A stretch of 64,000 nucleotides of DNA from Azorinus chamasolen (Eukaryota; Mollusca; Bivalvia; Cardiida; Solecurtidae), in contig OY755241.1 of the NCBI GenBank assembly GCA_963576725.1, positions 55,366,484 to 55,430,483 on the forward strand. The letters run 5' to 3'. The translations under genes were made by a program, and so were the position numbers. Below the pieces are notes generated by a model, which saw only the letters and a program-made list of their open reading frames with translations, was not told the DNA's origin and made no database searches. The stretch's first letter is position 1; each line of letters starts with the position of its first letter. Below are positions 55,232 to 64,000 of the stretch, piece by piece.

Positions 55232-55481
55232 TTAAACCTTCCCCTGTTCTATGTTTATTACAATTTTCAATACCTATTGACCATTCATGGACAAAATAGT
55301 TATACTGAAATATGGAAGGTGGAACATTGTAGCCATTTTAGAAAGTAAAGAAACATACTTATCCAATTCCAGTAGCAAACAGAGCAGACCCTGATCAGAC
55401 CGCTCCTATGGGAACCGTCTGATCTGGGTCTAGATTGTTTGCAAATGCGTGAAAATACGTTTGTATGAGGGAAAGGGTTAA
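55232..55481 (-). mobile_element. HP-A2 MITE, complete
   Basis: TTAAACCTTCCCCTGTTC to GGGAAAGGGTTAA; hairpin 55374-55441. Confidence 0.9.
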
Positions 55482-55680
55482 ACATTTCCTCCATAAATAC
55501 GCCTTTCTTTCTACGCCTTTGCAAACAAAGTAGACCTATAGGTAGTCGTTTGATCAGGGTCTGCTCTGTTTCCTAATGTTATAATTCTACTGTTTCTGCC
55601 ATAGCCAGAAATTCACGTGTCCATGTGCTATTATAACCATTAATCTAAATAATATTGATTGAATACATGTATATACATTT
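55478..55680 (+). mobile_element. HP-A1 MITE, hairpin shortened
   Basis: Starts in the TTAA of the previous copy (TTAAACATTTCCTCC); the hairpin lacks most of the left arm. 55680-55985 holds nothing recognised. Confidence 0.72.
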
Positions 55681-56002
55681 CATTAATTATGTTACACGTC
55701 GTCCCGTTTGTATTCTGTCTAGTTGCATTGCTTATTAGACAATTACATATACGACCTTAGCACAGAGAGAGTTAATGAAGTAAGCATGGACGTATTAAAA
55801 CCCTTTTAAAACAGATTAATTACTTTTCTCTTATGTCTATTACTTGCATGTGAAATACTTATACAATGATGAAAGAGGTATGCAACAAAATAACTAAATT
55901 TAGGCGAACATATGTTCTGCGTTTTCATGCAACGAGGTTTGTATGCATGCTATTGCTAAGGGCATTATTCAGCAGAAAATACATTAACAGCATTATAAAA
56001 TT

Positions 56003-56233
56003 ACAGAAGAACCTGTCTTAAGCGGCCATTGAAAGACAGGTTCTTCAGGTTCTTTACCACTCTTCAGAATTTTAATTATGGTTTTTTTGACATGTGTAGC
56101 TTAAAGCCAAACGTAATGCAAAAAGCTCCTGTAGGAGCTTTCTGCGTTACTTTTGCCCTGTATTAAGCAACCACCTGTTTTTAAGACACTTATGTTCAAT
56201 TAAAGAATGTTCGCTTAGGACAGTTTCTACTGC
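56003..56233 (+). mobile_element. PG-1 MITE
   Basis: CAGAAGAACCTGTCTTAAGC; hairpin around AAAGCTCCTGTAGGAGCTTT; right GGACAGTTTCTACTGCA. A local inversion near the left end repeats AAGACAGGTTCTT. Confidence 0.8.
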
Positions 56234-56271
56234 ATATATTTAACTTGAAAGTCAATGCAAGATGATTTAGG

Positions 56272-56475
56272 TACAGTAAAACCTCTCTATAACGGCCACT
56301 TAATTACATCAAGTATTTTGTGTTAAATACAGGTGGCTGCTTAAAGCAAGGTGAAAGTAAAACAACGCTCTTATAGGAGCGTTCCGTTTTACTTTCACCT
56401 TGCTTTAAGTAGCCACTTGCCCTAAATACCAACTAATTAACCGCTTTAGTGGCCATTATAGAGAGGTTTTACTGT
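56272..56475 (+). mobile_element. PG-2 MITE, complete
   Basis: TACAGTAAAACCTCTCTATAA to AGAGAGGTTTTACTGTA; hairpin near perfect. Confidence 0.92.
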
Positions 56476-56644
56476 ATTTGATTCCAGTCGTTATTCACAT
56501 AGTTCTTGTCACACAGCTCAACGTACACTTAAAGGTAGGAAGTTCGTGGGCTTCAGGAAGAACGCTTGACAGTGAGTTTGACTTTACCCATTATGTTCTA
56601 TGCATCTAAAAGCAAAGTGACAGCTAAGGGTACATACTCAAATA

Positions 56645-57232
56645 TTAACCCATTTGCCCCATGTGGATTCTTCCATGCTTATATTGGATTAGTCTATCTT
56701 TTATATAAGGGATGTCTGGTCTAAATTTTCATTTTTGTTTTGTTTTACAGTGCTCCCTCCCTACAACGGCCCTCTCAATAACGCTTCCCTCCTTACAACA
56801 ACGCATGTCACTGTTTCCGAAACAACAAGGCTCCAGAAACAACCTTTTTCCATCGTATTTTCTTTATGACTCCATCAAACCCTATGTTGTGACCACTCTT
56901 TAGAATCGTCACAAAGTGACGATTCTAAAGAGTGGTCACAACATAGGGTTTGATTGAGGCATGACGGTTTTAGTTCTCGAAATACACCTATATATCTGGG
57001 GATCTGCACACAAGCTAATTATATTTGATTTTCCCTCCCTATAACAACTCCCTCTGAACAACACATACAATATTCGTATCCCAAAGGGTCTCGTTGTAGA
57101 GAGGGACCACTGTAATTTCCTCTCAGCAAACAGTGTATACTCTGATCAGACGCCGTATGATGCGGCGTCTGATCAGAGTCTACACTGTTTGCCTACGTCC
57201 CGTATATGGGATCGTGGGAGCAAATGGGTAAA
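56645..57232. mobile_element. TTAA element with nested PG-7, itself holding an F hairpin
   Basis: Outer ends TTAACCCATTTGCCCCA and GGGAGCAAATGGGTAA; outer hairpin 57125-57192 (GACGCCGTATGATGCGGCGTC). Inside, PG-7 at 56746-57114. Confidence 0.78.
56746..57114 (+). mobile_element. PG-7 element around a family F hairpin
   Basis: TACAGTGCTCCCTCCCTACAA and inverse end GAGAGGGACCACTGTA. F hairpin at about 56868-56963 with matched centre changes (CGTCACAAAGTGACG). Confidence 0.8.
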
Positions 57233-57234
57233 CA

Positions 57235-57332
57235 TCGTCATTTCTCCACCAAATTCTATGTTGTGACCACTCTTTAAAGTCGTTTAGAAGATAACGATTC
57301 TAAAGAGTAGATACACTATAGGGTTCGGCTGA
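57235..57332. mobile_element. family F hairpin, decayed right arm
   Basis: CGTCATTTCTCCACCAAATT left arm and GATTCTAAAGAGTAG partner. 57340-57860 holds only a PG-4 left-end scrap (57585-57625). Confidence 0.72.
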
Positions 57333-57927
57333 AAAAAAGTTATTATTGAAAATGTTTTAATTTAGGCATCTTAAGCTCGACCTCTATAGAAGTCTTCTTA
57401 GGTTCAACATATGGAGAATTGAACATGATAAGAGATTGTTTGTCACCAGATTCACTCTAGCTGAGGACCTGGCTATTAAGTGCTGCAATTTAACAAATTC
57501 TGCTTTAGATATTCTACAGTTTCTTTGACTCATATTTGTACTTTTATATATAATCAGAATGCGTCATGCTGTATATAATATGCAATTGAACTTCGATATC
57601 TCGAACTCGGATAATACATAAATGAAGTTTTCGCATTCCAGTCCATGCCTGTTACAGATATAACATATGGAAACATTTAGGCATTATCGAGAAGGTCCAA
57701 TAAGATTCTGTGATGTAGCGTGCTCCTCATAAATACGTTTGCAATTTACCCGTGCAGTAAATTCGTTCGACAGCGAAGGGTGATCAGGCGCGGATTTAGA
57801 GGGGTTGGAGCCGGCGTACGCCACCCTCCACCCCCACTTAATTGCCAAAACAATTTACCTTATATAGATCTGAAATATTACTAATATATATATATTACTG
57901 AAATATATAGATCTGAAATATTACTAA

Positions 57928-58224
57928 AACACTTCATAACGACCACTAAATTGTGCTAATTAGTTGGTTTTCAGAGCAGATGTCTGCTTAAAGCAAGGTG
58001 ACCTTCAGCTTGCTTTAAGCAGCCACCTGCCTTTGACACAGCTCTTTTTCAACATGTATTTCAAACACACTATTTATTTATGTCATCAAAATCTACCCCC
58101 ACCAAATAAAAACAAAACTTCTACCTCCACCCCTAATTTGAAATCCTGGACCCGCACCTGTAATCTGATCAATATCTATAACGCAACAATTTCTTACAAA
58201 CATATTCATGGAGTAAAGGGTTAA
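57928..58224. mobile_element. PG-2 remnant and HP-A1 end
   Basis: PG-2 words (ATAACGACCACTAAATTGTG, CTTTAAGCAGCCACCTGC) at 57928-58035; HP-A1 end ATGGAGTAAAGGGTTAA at 58224, 24 bp before the GT31 exon. Confidence 0.6.
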
Positions 58225-58275
58225 ATGACTTAATCCATTTTTTTCAGACGGGGATTACTAACTGGATTTGAAGTG

Positions 58276-59232
58276 ATGATGAAGTTTTTCAGGATACCCA
58301 ACAGGAACCATGTATTCCGCGTGTTTGTTCTACTTTGTTTGATGATATTTGTGATTACATGCGGACAACTATATAGGAAGTTTCATTGCCACTTAGAAAC
58401 GAATCCTAAAACCTTTCCTAGTGAAGGAGTAGGTATGACTATAACTGTCACGGATGATTTCTACCCTTTTGGTTTTAATTCACTTTGTAACGTGTCCAAT
58501 TTAACAGCCATAATTCCTATAAATAGCGCTGTCCAGAATTTCAACAAGAGACGTGTTCTCAGAGAAGCCCTGGGTCACGTTTGTCACGCTCACATCTGCA
58601 GATTCTTCTTCCTTGTTGGCGCCTCCTTGAATGAAACTGTTATGGCAAGAGTAAAACAGGAAATACAAACGCACAAAGATATCTTGATGATTTGTAAAAA
58701 GGACACCTACAAAACTACAACCAACAAACTCACGACAATGCTTCAGTGATTACACAGATATTGTATGACGCCGAACTATGTCATCTTCATGAATGACGAC
58801 ACGTTTATGAACTTTGACCTCGTTATGTCAGAATTAGAAGCGTCTGCAGGCGCGCATTGTAACTGTATCCTTTGTCACGCTAATCCATTTCTACACGCTA
58901 ACAGAACCACGTCTAGCAAATGGTATATCACAGAGGACGAATATCCTTGCACCTTGTATCCCAAATATTGCTCAGGAGCTGTTTATGCTTTCCCAATCTC
59001 TGTAACAACAAAACTTCTTTCCGGCGTCTTCAACGCACCATATGTATGGCTCGATGATGTTTGGTTAACTGGCATTGTAAGAGATCACGTGGGTGTGCGA
59101 CTTGTTCAAAGTGCAATCCAAGTTATGAAACAATACGATGACGTTTATATAGACGTTAAATATTTTCACCGATATTTCTACGTGCATAATGTGTCCAACG
59201 AACAAATGAGAATAGTACACGAGTTCATGTGA
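58276..59232 (+). pseudogene. GT31 family glycosyltransferase with one in-frame TGA
   Basis: One open frame of 318 codons before its final stop, interrupted only by TGA at 58747-58749 (codon 158). A type II membrane segment lies at residues about 13-33. Family landmarks: RRVLREALG (92-100), FFFLVG, the D-x-D site in VIFMNDDTF (173-175 region), YCSGAVY (231-237) and WLDDVWLTG (258-265). GT31 enzymes are Golgi beta-1,3-galactosyl- or N-acetylglucosaminyltransferases; the exact acceptor cannot be told. The TGA stands where the family usually has Trp before x4-C, so TGG to TGA is likely. The rest is undamaged: a very recent null allele, sequence error or readthrough. Acceptor TTTTTTTCAG at 58238-58247 implies an upstream non-coding exon. 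Confidence 0.85.
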
Positions 59233-59290
59233 AAGCAATGACGTCTAAAATTAAACTTTAATGTACTTGAACCGAGTATAAAATACCTTT

Positions 59291-59436
59291 GCGAACAGTG
59301 TAGATCCGTGTCAAAGGGTTTCCTTGGGGCCTTTGATCAAGTTCCGCACTGTTTATTATAAAGCAATGTGCCGTTTGGACCCATATGAAATGGTTCCTTG
59401 GGGACATTTGATCGGGGTCTGCATGATTTGTTAATA
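59291..59436. repeat. two related hairpins of a further TTAA-type family
   Basis: First hairpin 59291-59358 (GCGAACAGTGTAGATCCGTG arm, core GGTTTCCTTGGGGCC); second decayed at about 59370-59436. Confidence 0.65.
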
Positions 59437-59533
59437 AGATGTTTTTCTTCTGTGATAAATTCGATGCAGGTTTTCGCTTAATTAGATCTAATATTCCTTA
59501 ATATACGGAGAAGTTTTTATTTATCAGCAGATT

Positions 59534-59769
59534 AGCACATTCCCTCATAGGCTATGTTTAGAACACCCTTTTTGAATAAATCTACCGAAAAGGAGCATTT
59601 ATTTAATATAGAAAAGGGCGATTTTAGAAATGTGTAGTTCAGAAAACATTGTGACAAACAGAGCATTAATGATTGCTCTTATGGAGTAAATGCTCCATTT
59701 ATCAAACTGGTTTCAAAACGTTACTTTAACAGATGCGTCAAATGGCGTAAATATGGTGGGAGTGGTTAA
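59534..59769 (-). mobile_element. HP-B MITE, decayed hairpin
   Basis: ATTCCCTCATAGGCTATG start and GGGAGTGGTTAA end; both arms carry many changes. Confidence 0.72.
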
Positions 59770-59879
59770 AGGTCAATGCTGTGTCAATACTGTTGATTGT
59801 TTCAGCCATTGCGTTCATTACAAAGCTTTTAACTGAGTATAGTAAATGCAAAAGTATTTAAGACAAGTAGGAAAATACA

Positions 59880-60090
59880 CATGTATACAAAATGCAACCA
59901 ACACTAAAGCACCAAACGAAAGCAAGCAAAACACACACACGCACACACGCACGTGTGCGCAACACACAAACACACAAGAAAAAACATCAAACGCGAACAA
60001 AAGCACAAACACAAAGGCACACAACAAACACAAAAGCAAGAATGACTCAGAGAGTACCGCCTTGGAACGGTCAGTGGCAAAACCACCAAT
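59880..60090 (-). repeat. repeat L, copy 2, with CA-rich stretch
   Basis: Inverse match to 25130-25360, ending GCCTTGGAACGGTCAGTG. Confidence 0.55.
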
Positions 60091-60224
60091 GAGGGAATAA
60101 ACCGGTTCACGGACATCCTAACCTCACACTTATCTCAAAGGCACTCTCGTTTAACAAATAGTGTAAATTAAGGTATCCCCGCCAGACTTAAATATACAGT
60201 GGGTCAGAAAATTATGATATAGAA

Positions 60225-60545
60225 TGCAGTAAACCCTCGATAATTCGAAAGTTTAGTATATAAGAATTTAGACTCTTTTAGGCTGATGAATGCGAGCTTT
60301 CTGCAAGACTTTCACTCTTAAGCTGCAAATCTCTATTACAGATCGATAATGATATGTATTTTAGTGCTCGCACAATCGAGAATTTACTGTACATAGTAAA
60401 ACTCCTATAAACTCCTATAAACCGGAATTGTAGTGGAGAATAATTAAGATAATTTTAGGCATGTTTCTGCTTAATTCAAGGTGAAAGTCATGCAAAAAGC
60501 TCCTATGGACAAGGTTTTCTATAACTAAGATCAAAGGTCAATGTC
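60225..60545 (+). mobile_element. PG-3 and PG-6 remnants
   Basis: PG-3 60225-60392 (CAGTAAACCCTCGATAATTC to GAGAATTTACTGTA, hairpin shortened). PG-6 left part from 60394 (AAACTCCTATAAACCGGAAT). 60545-60730 holds nothing recognised. Confidence 0.65.
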
Positions 60546-60729
60546 AAGGAGACCTGAAAATGGTACTTGACATTTACCAATCCGGAATTGTACTTACACA
60601 CCAAATTCCTACCTCAAGTAATATAGGGTTATGTTCTGGACAAGCTGTACACGGAGACACGGACACACTGGGACAGTTAAATTACTAAATGCTACCAAAG
60701 CAAGCTTTGTGGGCATAGCCAATATAACA

Positions 60730-61270
60730 AATTAAGACAATATCTAACTATCGACCACTAACAGGTAACCACCCGGTTATCATGGCAACCAACACGTTTT
60801 TGAAAGACCTGGCATTAACGTAAAGGTACCTAATACCCATACATAGCAATTTTTAGTAAATTGAGAACAACGAGGTCATCACTCCGTTACCATTGCAACC
60901 AACTCTTTTTAAACACCTACTAATGAATATGGTTGGTCCTTCGCGATCATTAGTTTTCTTGTTATTAGTTTTGAAAATTGAATACTTTTAATTACTACTC
61001 ATGAACAGACTCAATAAAACCGAGTCTGCAATTTTCTCTTTTTGCATTTCTACTTTTGCTTTCGAGGGATCACCCAGTTCAGAATATATTTACCCCAATA
61101 CCCCCTATCTTTTTAAGCCAAATTGAACAATCAGTGTCCACCAATCAGTTACCATTTCACAACACATACCAATCAATTCGGAGTACTAAGATATCCCAAC
61201 ATACACATTTTCAGCAATTTGAACAATATCTAAATTTTTACTAAGGAACAGTTCACAGTTCAGTTACTTT
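60730..61270. repeat. 145-bp satellite, second block, interrupted by repeat J
   Basis: GGTTATCATGGCAACCAACA, CCGTTACCATTGCAACCAAC and ACCAATCAATTCGGAGTAC match 1577-2440. Repeat J (GAACAGACTCAATAAAACCG) is inserted at about 60985-61090. Confidence 0.65.
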
Positions 61271-61342
61271 GGCAATAATAATGTAACATGTTCAATTTCT
61301 TTCTTGGTTTTCGACTTTGACTTGGACTTTGAAACTTGTCAC

Positions 61343-61553
61343 TTAACTCTTTTGGCGCCAAATTTAAAAGTGTCGTCTGCAATAATAATTTCATATTAAA
61401 TATAATTCTAAACTAAATAATAAAGGTATATTAGTAAAGCATTCTTCTTCTAAAAACCTATATGCTTGGGCTAAAAGTGAAGTCCTAGGTCAGATGCCGC
61501 CTTGAACTGTTTTCAATGGTTCCAACAGGCGACATTGGCGCCAAAAGAGTTGA
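61343..61553 (-). mobile_element. HP-G MITE, hairpin mostly deleted
   Basis: TTAACTCTTTTGGCGCCAAA to GGCGCCAAAAGAGTTGA; only GTCAGATGCCGCCTTGAAC of the hairpin remains. Confidence 0.85.
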
Positions 61554-62500
61554 GGGGTTGGACAATTTTTAAAAAGTCTTTTGATAAAACGCCTGTAATA
61601 GCCAACAAAACTCGGGAATTGCCTAAGTTATTTGACATTCTTTGGAGCTGACCAGGAGCTGTCCAGAATTTAACCGCTAACGTTCTAATTGGGTCCGTTT
61701 CTATACCTTTATACGAAACAACGTAACCAAGGTAATGTTCTGAAAATGGGTGATCTTTTGAAAGCAAAAGAAGAAACGCTAAAAAAGAGAAAATTGCAAA
61801 CTCGGTTTTGTTAAGTCTGTTCACGAGTAGTAATTAAAATATCACATTTTGAATACCGATTCAAGTCTTTGAAGATGTTCTTTGAATATTTTTTAGAATA
61901 TTAGGATGTCTTCAAGGAAAATCAGATGCTCATCTCTCAGATGCCTTTCACCCATACATTTACCATTAATATTAAAAATATTAAAAAATGTAGCTGGTGC
62001 ATTCTTGAAACCGAAACTCATACTATTACATTCAAAGAATCCCAAATTACTGACTGAAAATGCCGTCTTTGCTTTGTCTTTCTCATCTATTTTAACTTGC
62101 CAATAGCAAGATCTAAATCTAACTTGGAGAAAAACTTTGCACCATTAATCCTATCAATGATGTCATAAAATCTGGGTAACATGTATGCACCTTTGCGTGT
62201 TTTACTGTTTAAAATACGACAGTCTGTGCAGAAACGTAGATTACCGTTATATTCTTATTTGACATCAGAATTCTACATGTCCTTGACATGCTGATACATT
62301 TCCACTTTCCAGGAAGAATGCGTCAATGAGGCTGCTTAAAAGGTTTAAAAGGTCTATCAACTTCTAAAACCGTTTTGTGGTTAACAAGATCAGTCCTCCA
62401 ATATCGTTTGGACCTTTTGAAAAGAATTTGTTCCAACTGCCAAACATTTGCTTCACTTTCAGTAACTGTGCCTTGGTTACATTAGACTCACCAATACTAA
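61554..62500 (-). pseudogene. decayed Ty3/gypsy-type reverse transcriptase fragment
   Basis: Minus-strand reading gives, with frameshifts and stops, the F-C-x-D-x-R-x-L-N, F-S-K-L-D-L and F-x-N-A-P-A-T landmarks of Ty3/gypsy RT (about 62230 down to 61980), then Y-L-G-Y-V-V-S and a connection-domain-like K-D-F stretch (about 61690-61560). The catalytic Y-x-D-D segment is missing where repeat J (61740-61850) is inserted. No LTRs seen; not functional. Confidence 0.75.
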
Positions 62501-62559
62501 AACCTAAATCTACCCACAGGACGCCGTACGCGGTTACCTCCTTGTTGAGAATATGACTG

Positions 62560-62860
62560 TTGTGAGGAATCTAATTAAGTTAAAATTTGGTTATTTTATA
62601 TACTATTATATAGTATTTCGATATTGTTTTTCTAAATTAGAACCAATCTTGTTCTAATGTGTGACCTGAGAGCTGGGGTGCACACTTTTTGTTTTCTCAG
62701 ATTAAACCTGTTTTCCTGTTTGATAAAGAGATATTCCAAATTGCTTCTCAATCATTCTTACATCAGCAAGTAATTTGATTAAAATCTGTGATATAATATT
62801 TATGGAAAAGTAGTAAAGTCAAGCAGGCAAAGCCACATGCAAGACGCAACCACCACCAAA
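62560..62860. other. no recognised feature
   Basis: AT-rich sequence without identifiable repeat or exon. Confidence 0.5.
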
Positions 62861-62869
62861 ACTAGTCTA

Positions 62870-63100
62870 GTTTGTGATTTTAACCCCCTCACCGCTGTGG
62901 GTACGAATCCCGGTCAGCGCATTTAGATTTTTAATGTGAGGAAGCCTTCCATCTGGCTTGCGGTAGGTCGCTGGTTCTACCTTGATGTTCTTCTGTGCTA
63001 GAAACAATGTAATTTCTTCCTTGCACAGAAGAGCATCTAGGGTCTTCCTCCACCTGTAATTAGCTTGGCGTCGTGATATTACTGGAATACTTTTAATACA
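62870..63100 (+). mobile_element. Meta-type SINE
   Basis: tRNA-like head with B-box-like GGGTACGAATCCCGG, then GTGAGGAAGCCTTCCATC, CTGGCTTGCGGTAGGTCG and GGGTCTTCCTCCACCTGTAA, the conserved central domain I recall from Meta-SINEs such as RUDI in bivalves. A minus-strand open frame here is a by-product. Confidence 0.78.
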
Positions 63101-63108
63101 AAAACAAA

Positions 63109-63312
63109 CTAAAACTTTGCCAAAACGTGTGCCGCAACATACCATTTTCTGAAGATTCTTCTATATAACCATGATCTACAGTTAAAAGCAATTCTGTGAC
63201 ACTCAGGTTTCTGACTAGCATTAAACATTTCTTGCATTATCATTTCATTAGTGGAGGGGTCACCAAAGAAAATATCTAATATATCTAACATTTTCGAGTG
63301 TCGCCCTCTCAC
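63109..63312 (-). other. 67-codon open frame, possible retroelement piece
   Basis: Open on the minus strand from Met at 63312, no recognised domain. Its position upstream (in minus sense) of the RT fragment makes a retrotransposon origin possible but unproven. Confidence 0.25.
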
Positions 63313-63397
63313 AAAGGCGTATAGAAATGCGCTTTGCAGTGCCTTTTAACGAACGTCTGCGTCCATGCTTATAAAACTTTTAGTTGAGTCTGAGTTC

Positions 63398-63496
63398 GTT
63401 CTCAAGTTTTTGATTGGTCAGATTTGAGACTCTGTCTCAAATCTGACCAATCAAAAGCTTGAGAACTCAAATCTGATCAATCAAAAGCTTGAGAAC
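63398..63496. repeat. family H hairpin with duplicated right arm
   Basis: GTTCTCAAGTTTTTGATTGG arm pairs with CCAATCAAAAGCTTGAGAAC at 63447-63466, which is then repeated at 63467-63496. Confidence 0.85.
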
Positions 63497-63499
63497 GAC

Positions 63500-64000
63500 C
63501 CAGATTGAAGTTATGATAGAGGATACCTTAACATCAGGTTCATGGCGTAAAAAATGACCTCATATCGCCATTCTCTGTATAACACTTATATTGAAATATT
63601 TGCTTTCGGGGGATCGCCTCCCTTTAGAATTTTTAATTTCACCTTGCCAGGGGGTTAATCTCCAGAGAATGGGAAAATGTTAGGGGTGAATATGAGTCTT
63701 GTGTGGCGAGTGTAGTTAACTGAAATCACATTTGATGGACTTATATTTTCTTCACATCAATAATCCTATTTCTGGAAAAATAGAAAACAGAGTCCTCTCA
63801 GTATTTACACAATATTTCAAAAACAATTAAAAGCATTTAAGATGTAATTTTACACAAATGTGAGCCATTGTTGTACCTAAAAACTGGCTTATAAAACTTT
63901 CCTATCGGTTGAATAAATTTAGTGAAAAAAGGAATTTAAATTGGGTTGCATTTATTCTAGGACACCCTGTAGTGACTCTTAAACTGAGCAAAACAGCATT
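63500..64000. other. no recognised feature
   Basis: AT-rich; a faint repeat J-like word (GCTTTCGGGGGATCGCC) near 63602 only. Confidence 0.5.

Noticed and set aside
62867..63145. 92-codon minus-strand frame
   Set aside because: It is the antisense of the Meta-SINE conserved domain.

Overview
This is a 64 kb piece of a eukaryotic (metazoan) genome: AT-rich, with intron-split genes and a very dense load of short non-autonomous transposons. A Meta-type SINE like those described from bivalves, an animal lipoxygenase, and a secreted protein with Ly6/uPAR (LU) and Notch-like EGF domains all fit a bivalve mollusc; the species cannot be named from the sequence alone.

Three genes are supported, all on the + strand. 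(1) A complete animal lipoxygenase in four coding exons, 13048-22549 (637 codons): PLAT domain in exons 1-2, linker in exon 3, and the whole catalytic domain with its iron ligands in one large last exon. (2) A secreted protein in twelve small coding exons, 31397-51309 (385 codons): signal peptide, LU domain, five EGF domains, second LU domain, stop. Every exon phase fits and both LU halves are readable. Two decayed exon copies lie in its introns. (3) A GT31 family glycosyltransferase, 58276-59232, broken by a single in-frame TGA.

Everything else is repeats. I count well over 100 copies and remnants of hairpin-centred MITEs. Those flanked by TTAA and ending CCC (piggyBac-like boundaries) are named here: HP-A (ends TTAACCCTTTCCC, core CAGACGGCTCCTATAGGAGC; subtypes A1 and A2 differ in the flank beside the hairpin), HP-B (ends TTAACCCATTCCCTCATA, core GCATTTGCTCCTATAGGAGC), HP-C (ends TTAACCCTTTCGCTGCCAA or TTAACCTTTAGCCTGCTA, core GACGCCGAGTAACTCGGCG), HP-D (ends TTAACCCTTCGCTTGCT, core ACAGCTCCTGCAGGAGCTGT) and HP-G (ends TTAACTCTTTCGGCGCCAA or TTAACCCTTTCGCCGCC, core GCCGCCTTTTCAAGGCGGC). 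Those flanked by TA with pogo/Tigger-like ends are named PG-1 (CAGTAGAACCTGTCTTAAGC), PG-2 (CAGTAAAACCTCTCTATAAC), PG-3 (CAGTAAAACCTCGATTATTC), PG-4 (CAGTTGAACTTCGATATCTC), PG-5 (CAGTAAAACCCCTCTAATRC), PG-6 (CAGTAAAACTCCTCTAAACC) and PG-7 (CAGTGCTCCCTCCCTACAAC). Family F ends in CAGATAAGATGCGTA and has a hairpin reading CCACTCTTTAGAATCGTC. Family H is a hairpin containing TCTGATTGGTCAGATTC. Many copies are nested.

Layout: 1-13.0 kb, MITEs and a 145-bp satellite; 13.0-22.5 kb, lipoxygenase with MITE-filled introns; 22.5-31.4 kb, intergenic repeats, including a 905-bp element with an 8-bp target duplication; 31.4-51.3 kb, the LU-EGF gene, with a 1.6-kb pyrimidine tract in intron 2; 51.3-58.2 kb, intergenic MITEs and a large foldback element; 58.2-59.2 kb, GT31; 59.2-64 kb, repeats including a decayed Ty3/gypsy copy and a Meta-SINE. 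The three genes show no shared pathway; they are simply neighbours.

The most unusual signal is the modularity of the hairpins. Families with different ends share one hairpin core, including a mismatch at the same position, and individual copies carry matched changes in both arms, as if the two arms are kept alike by conversion.
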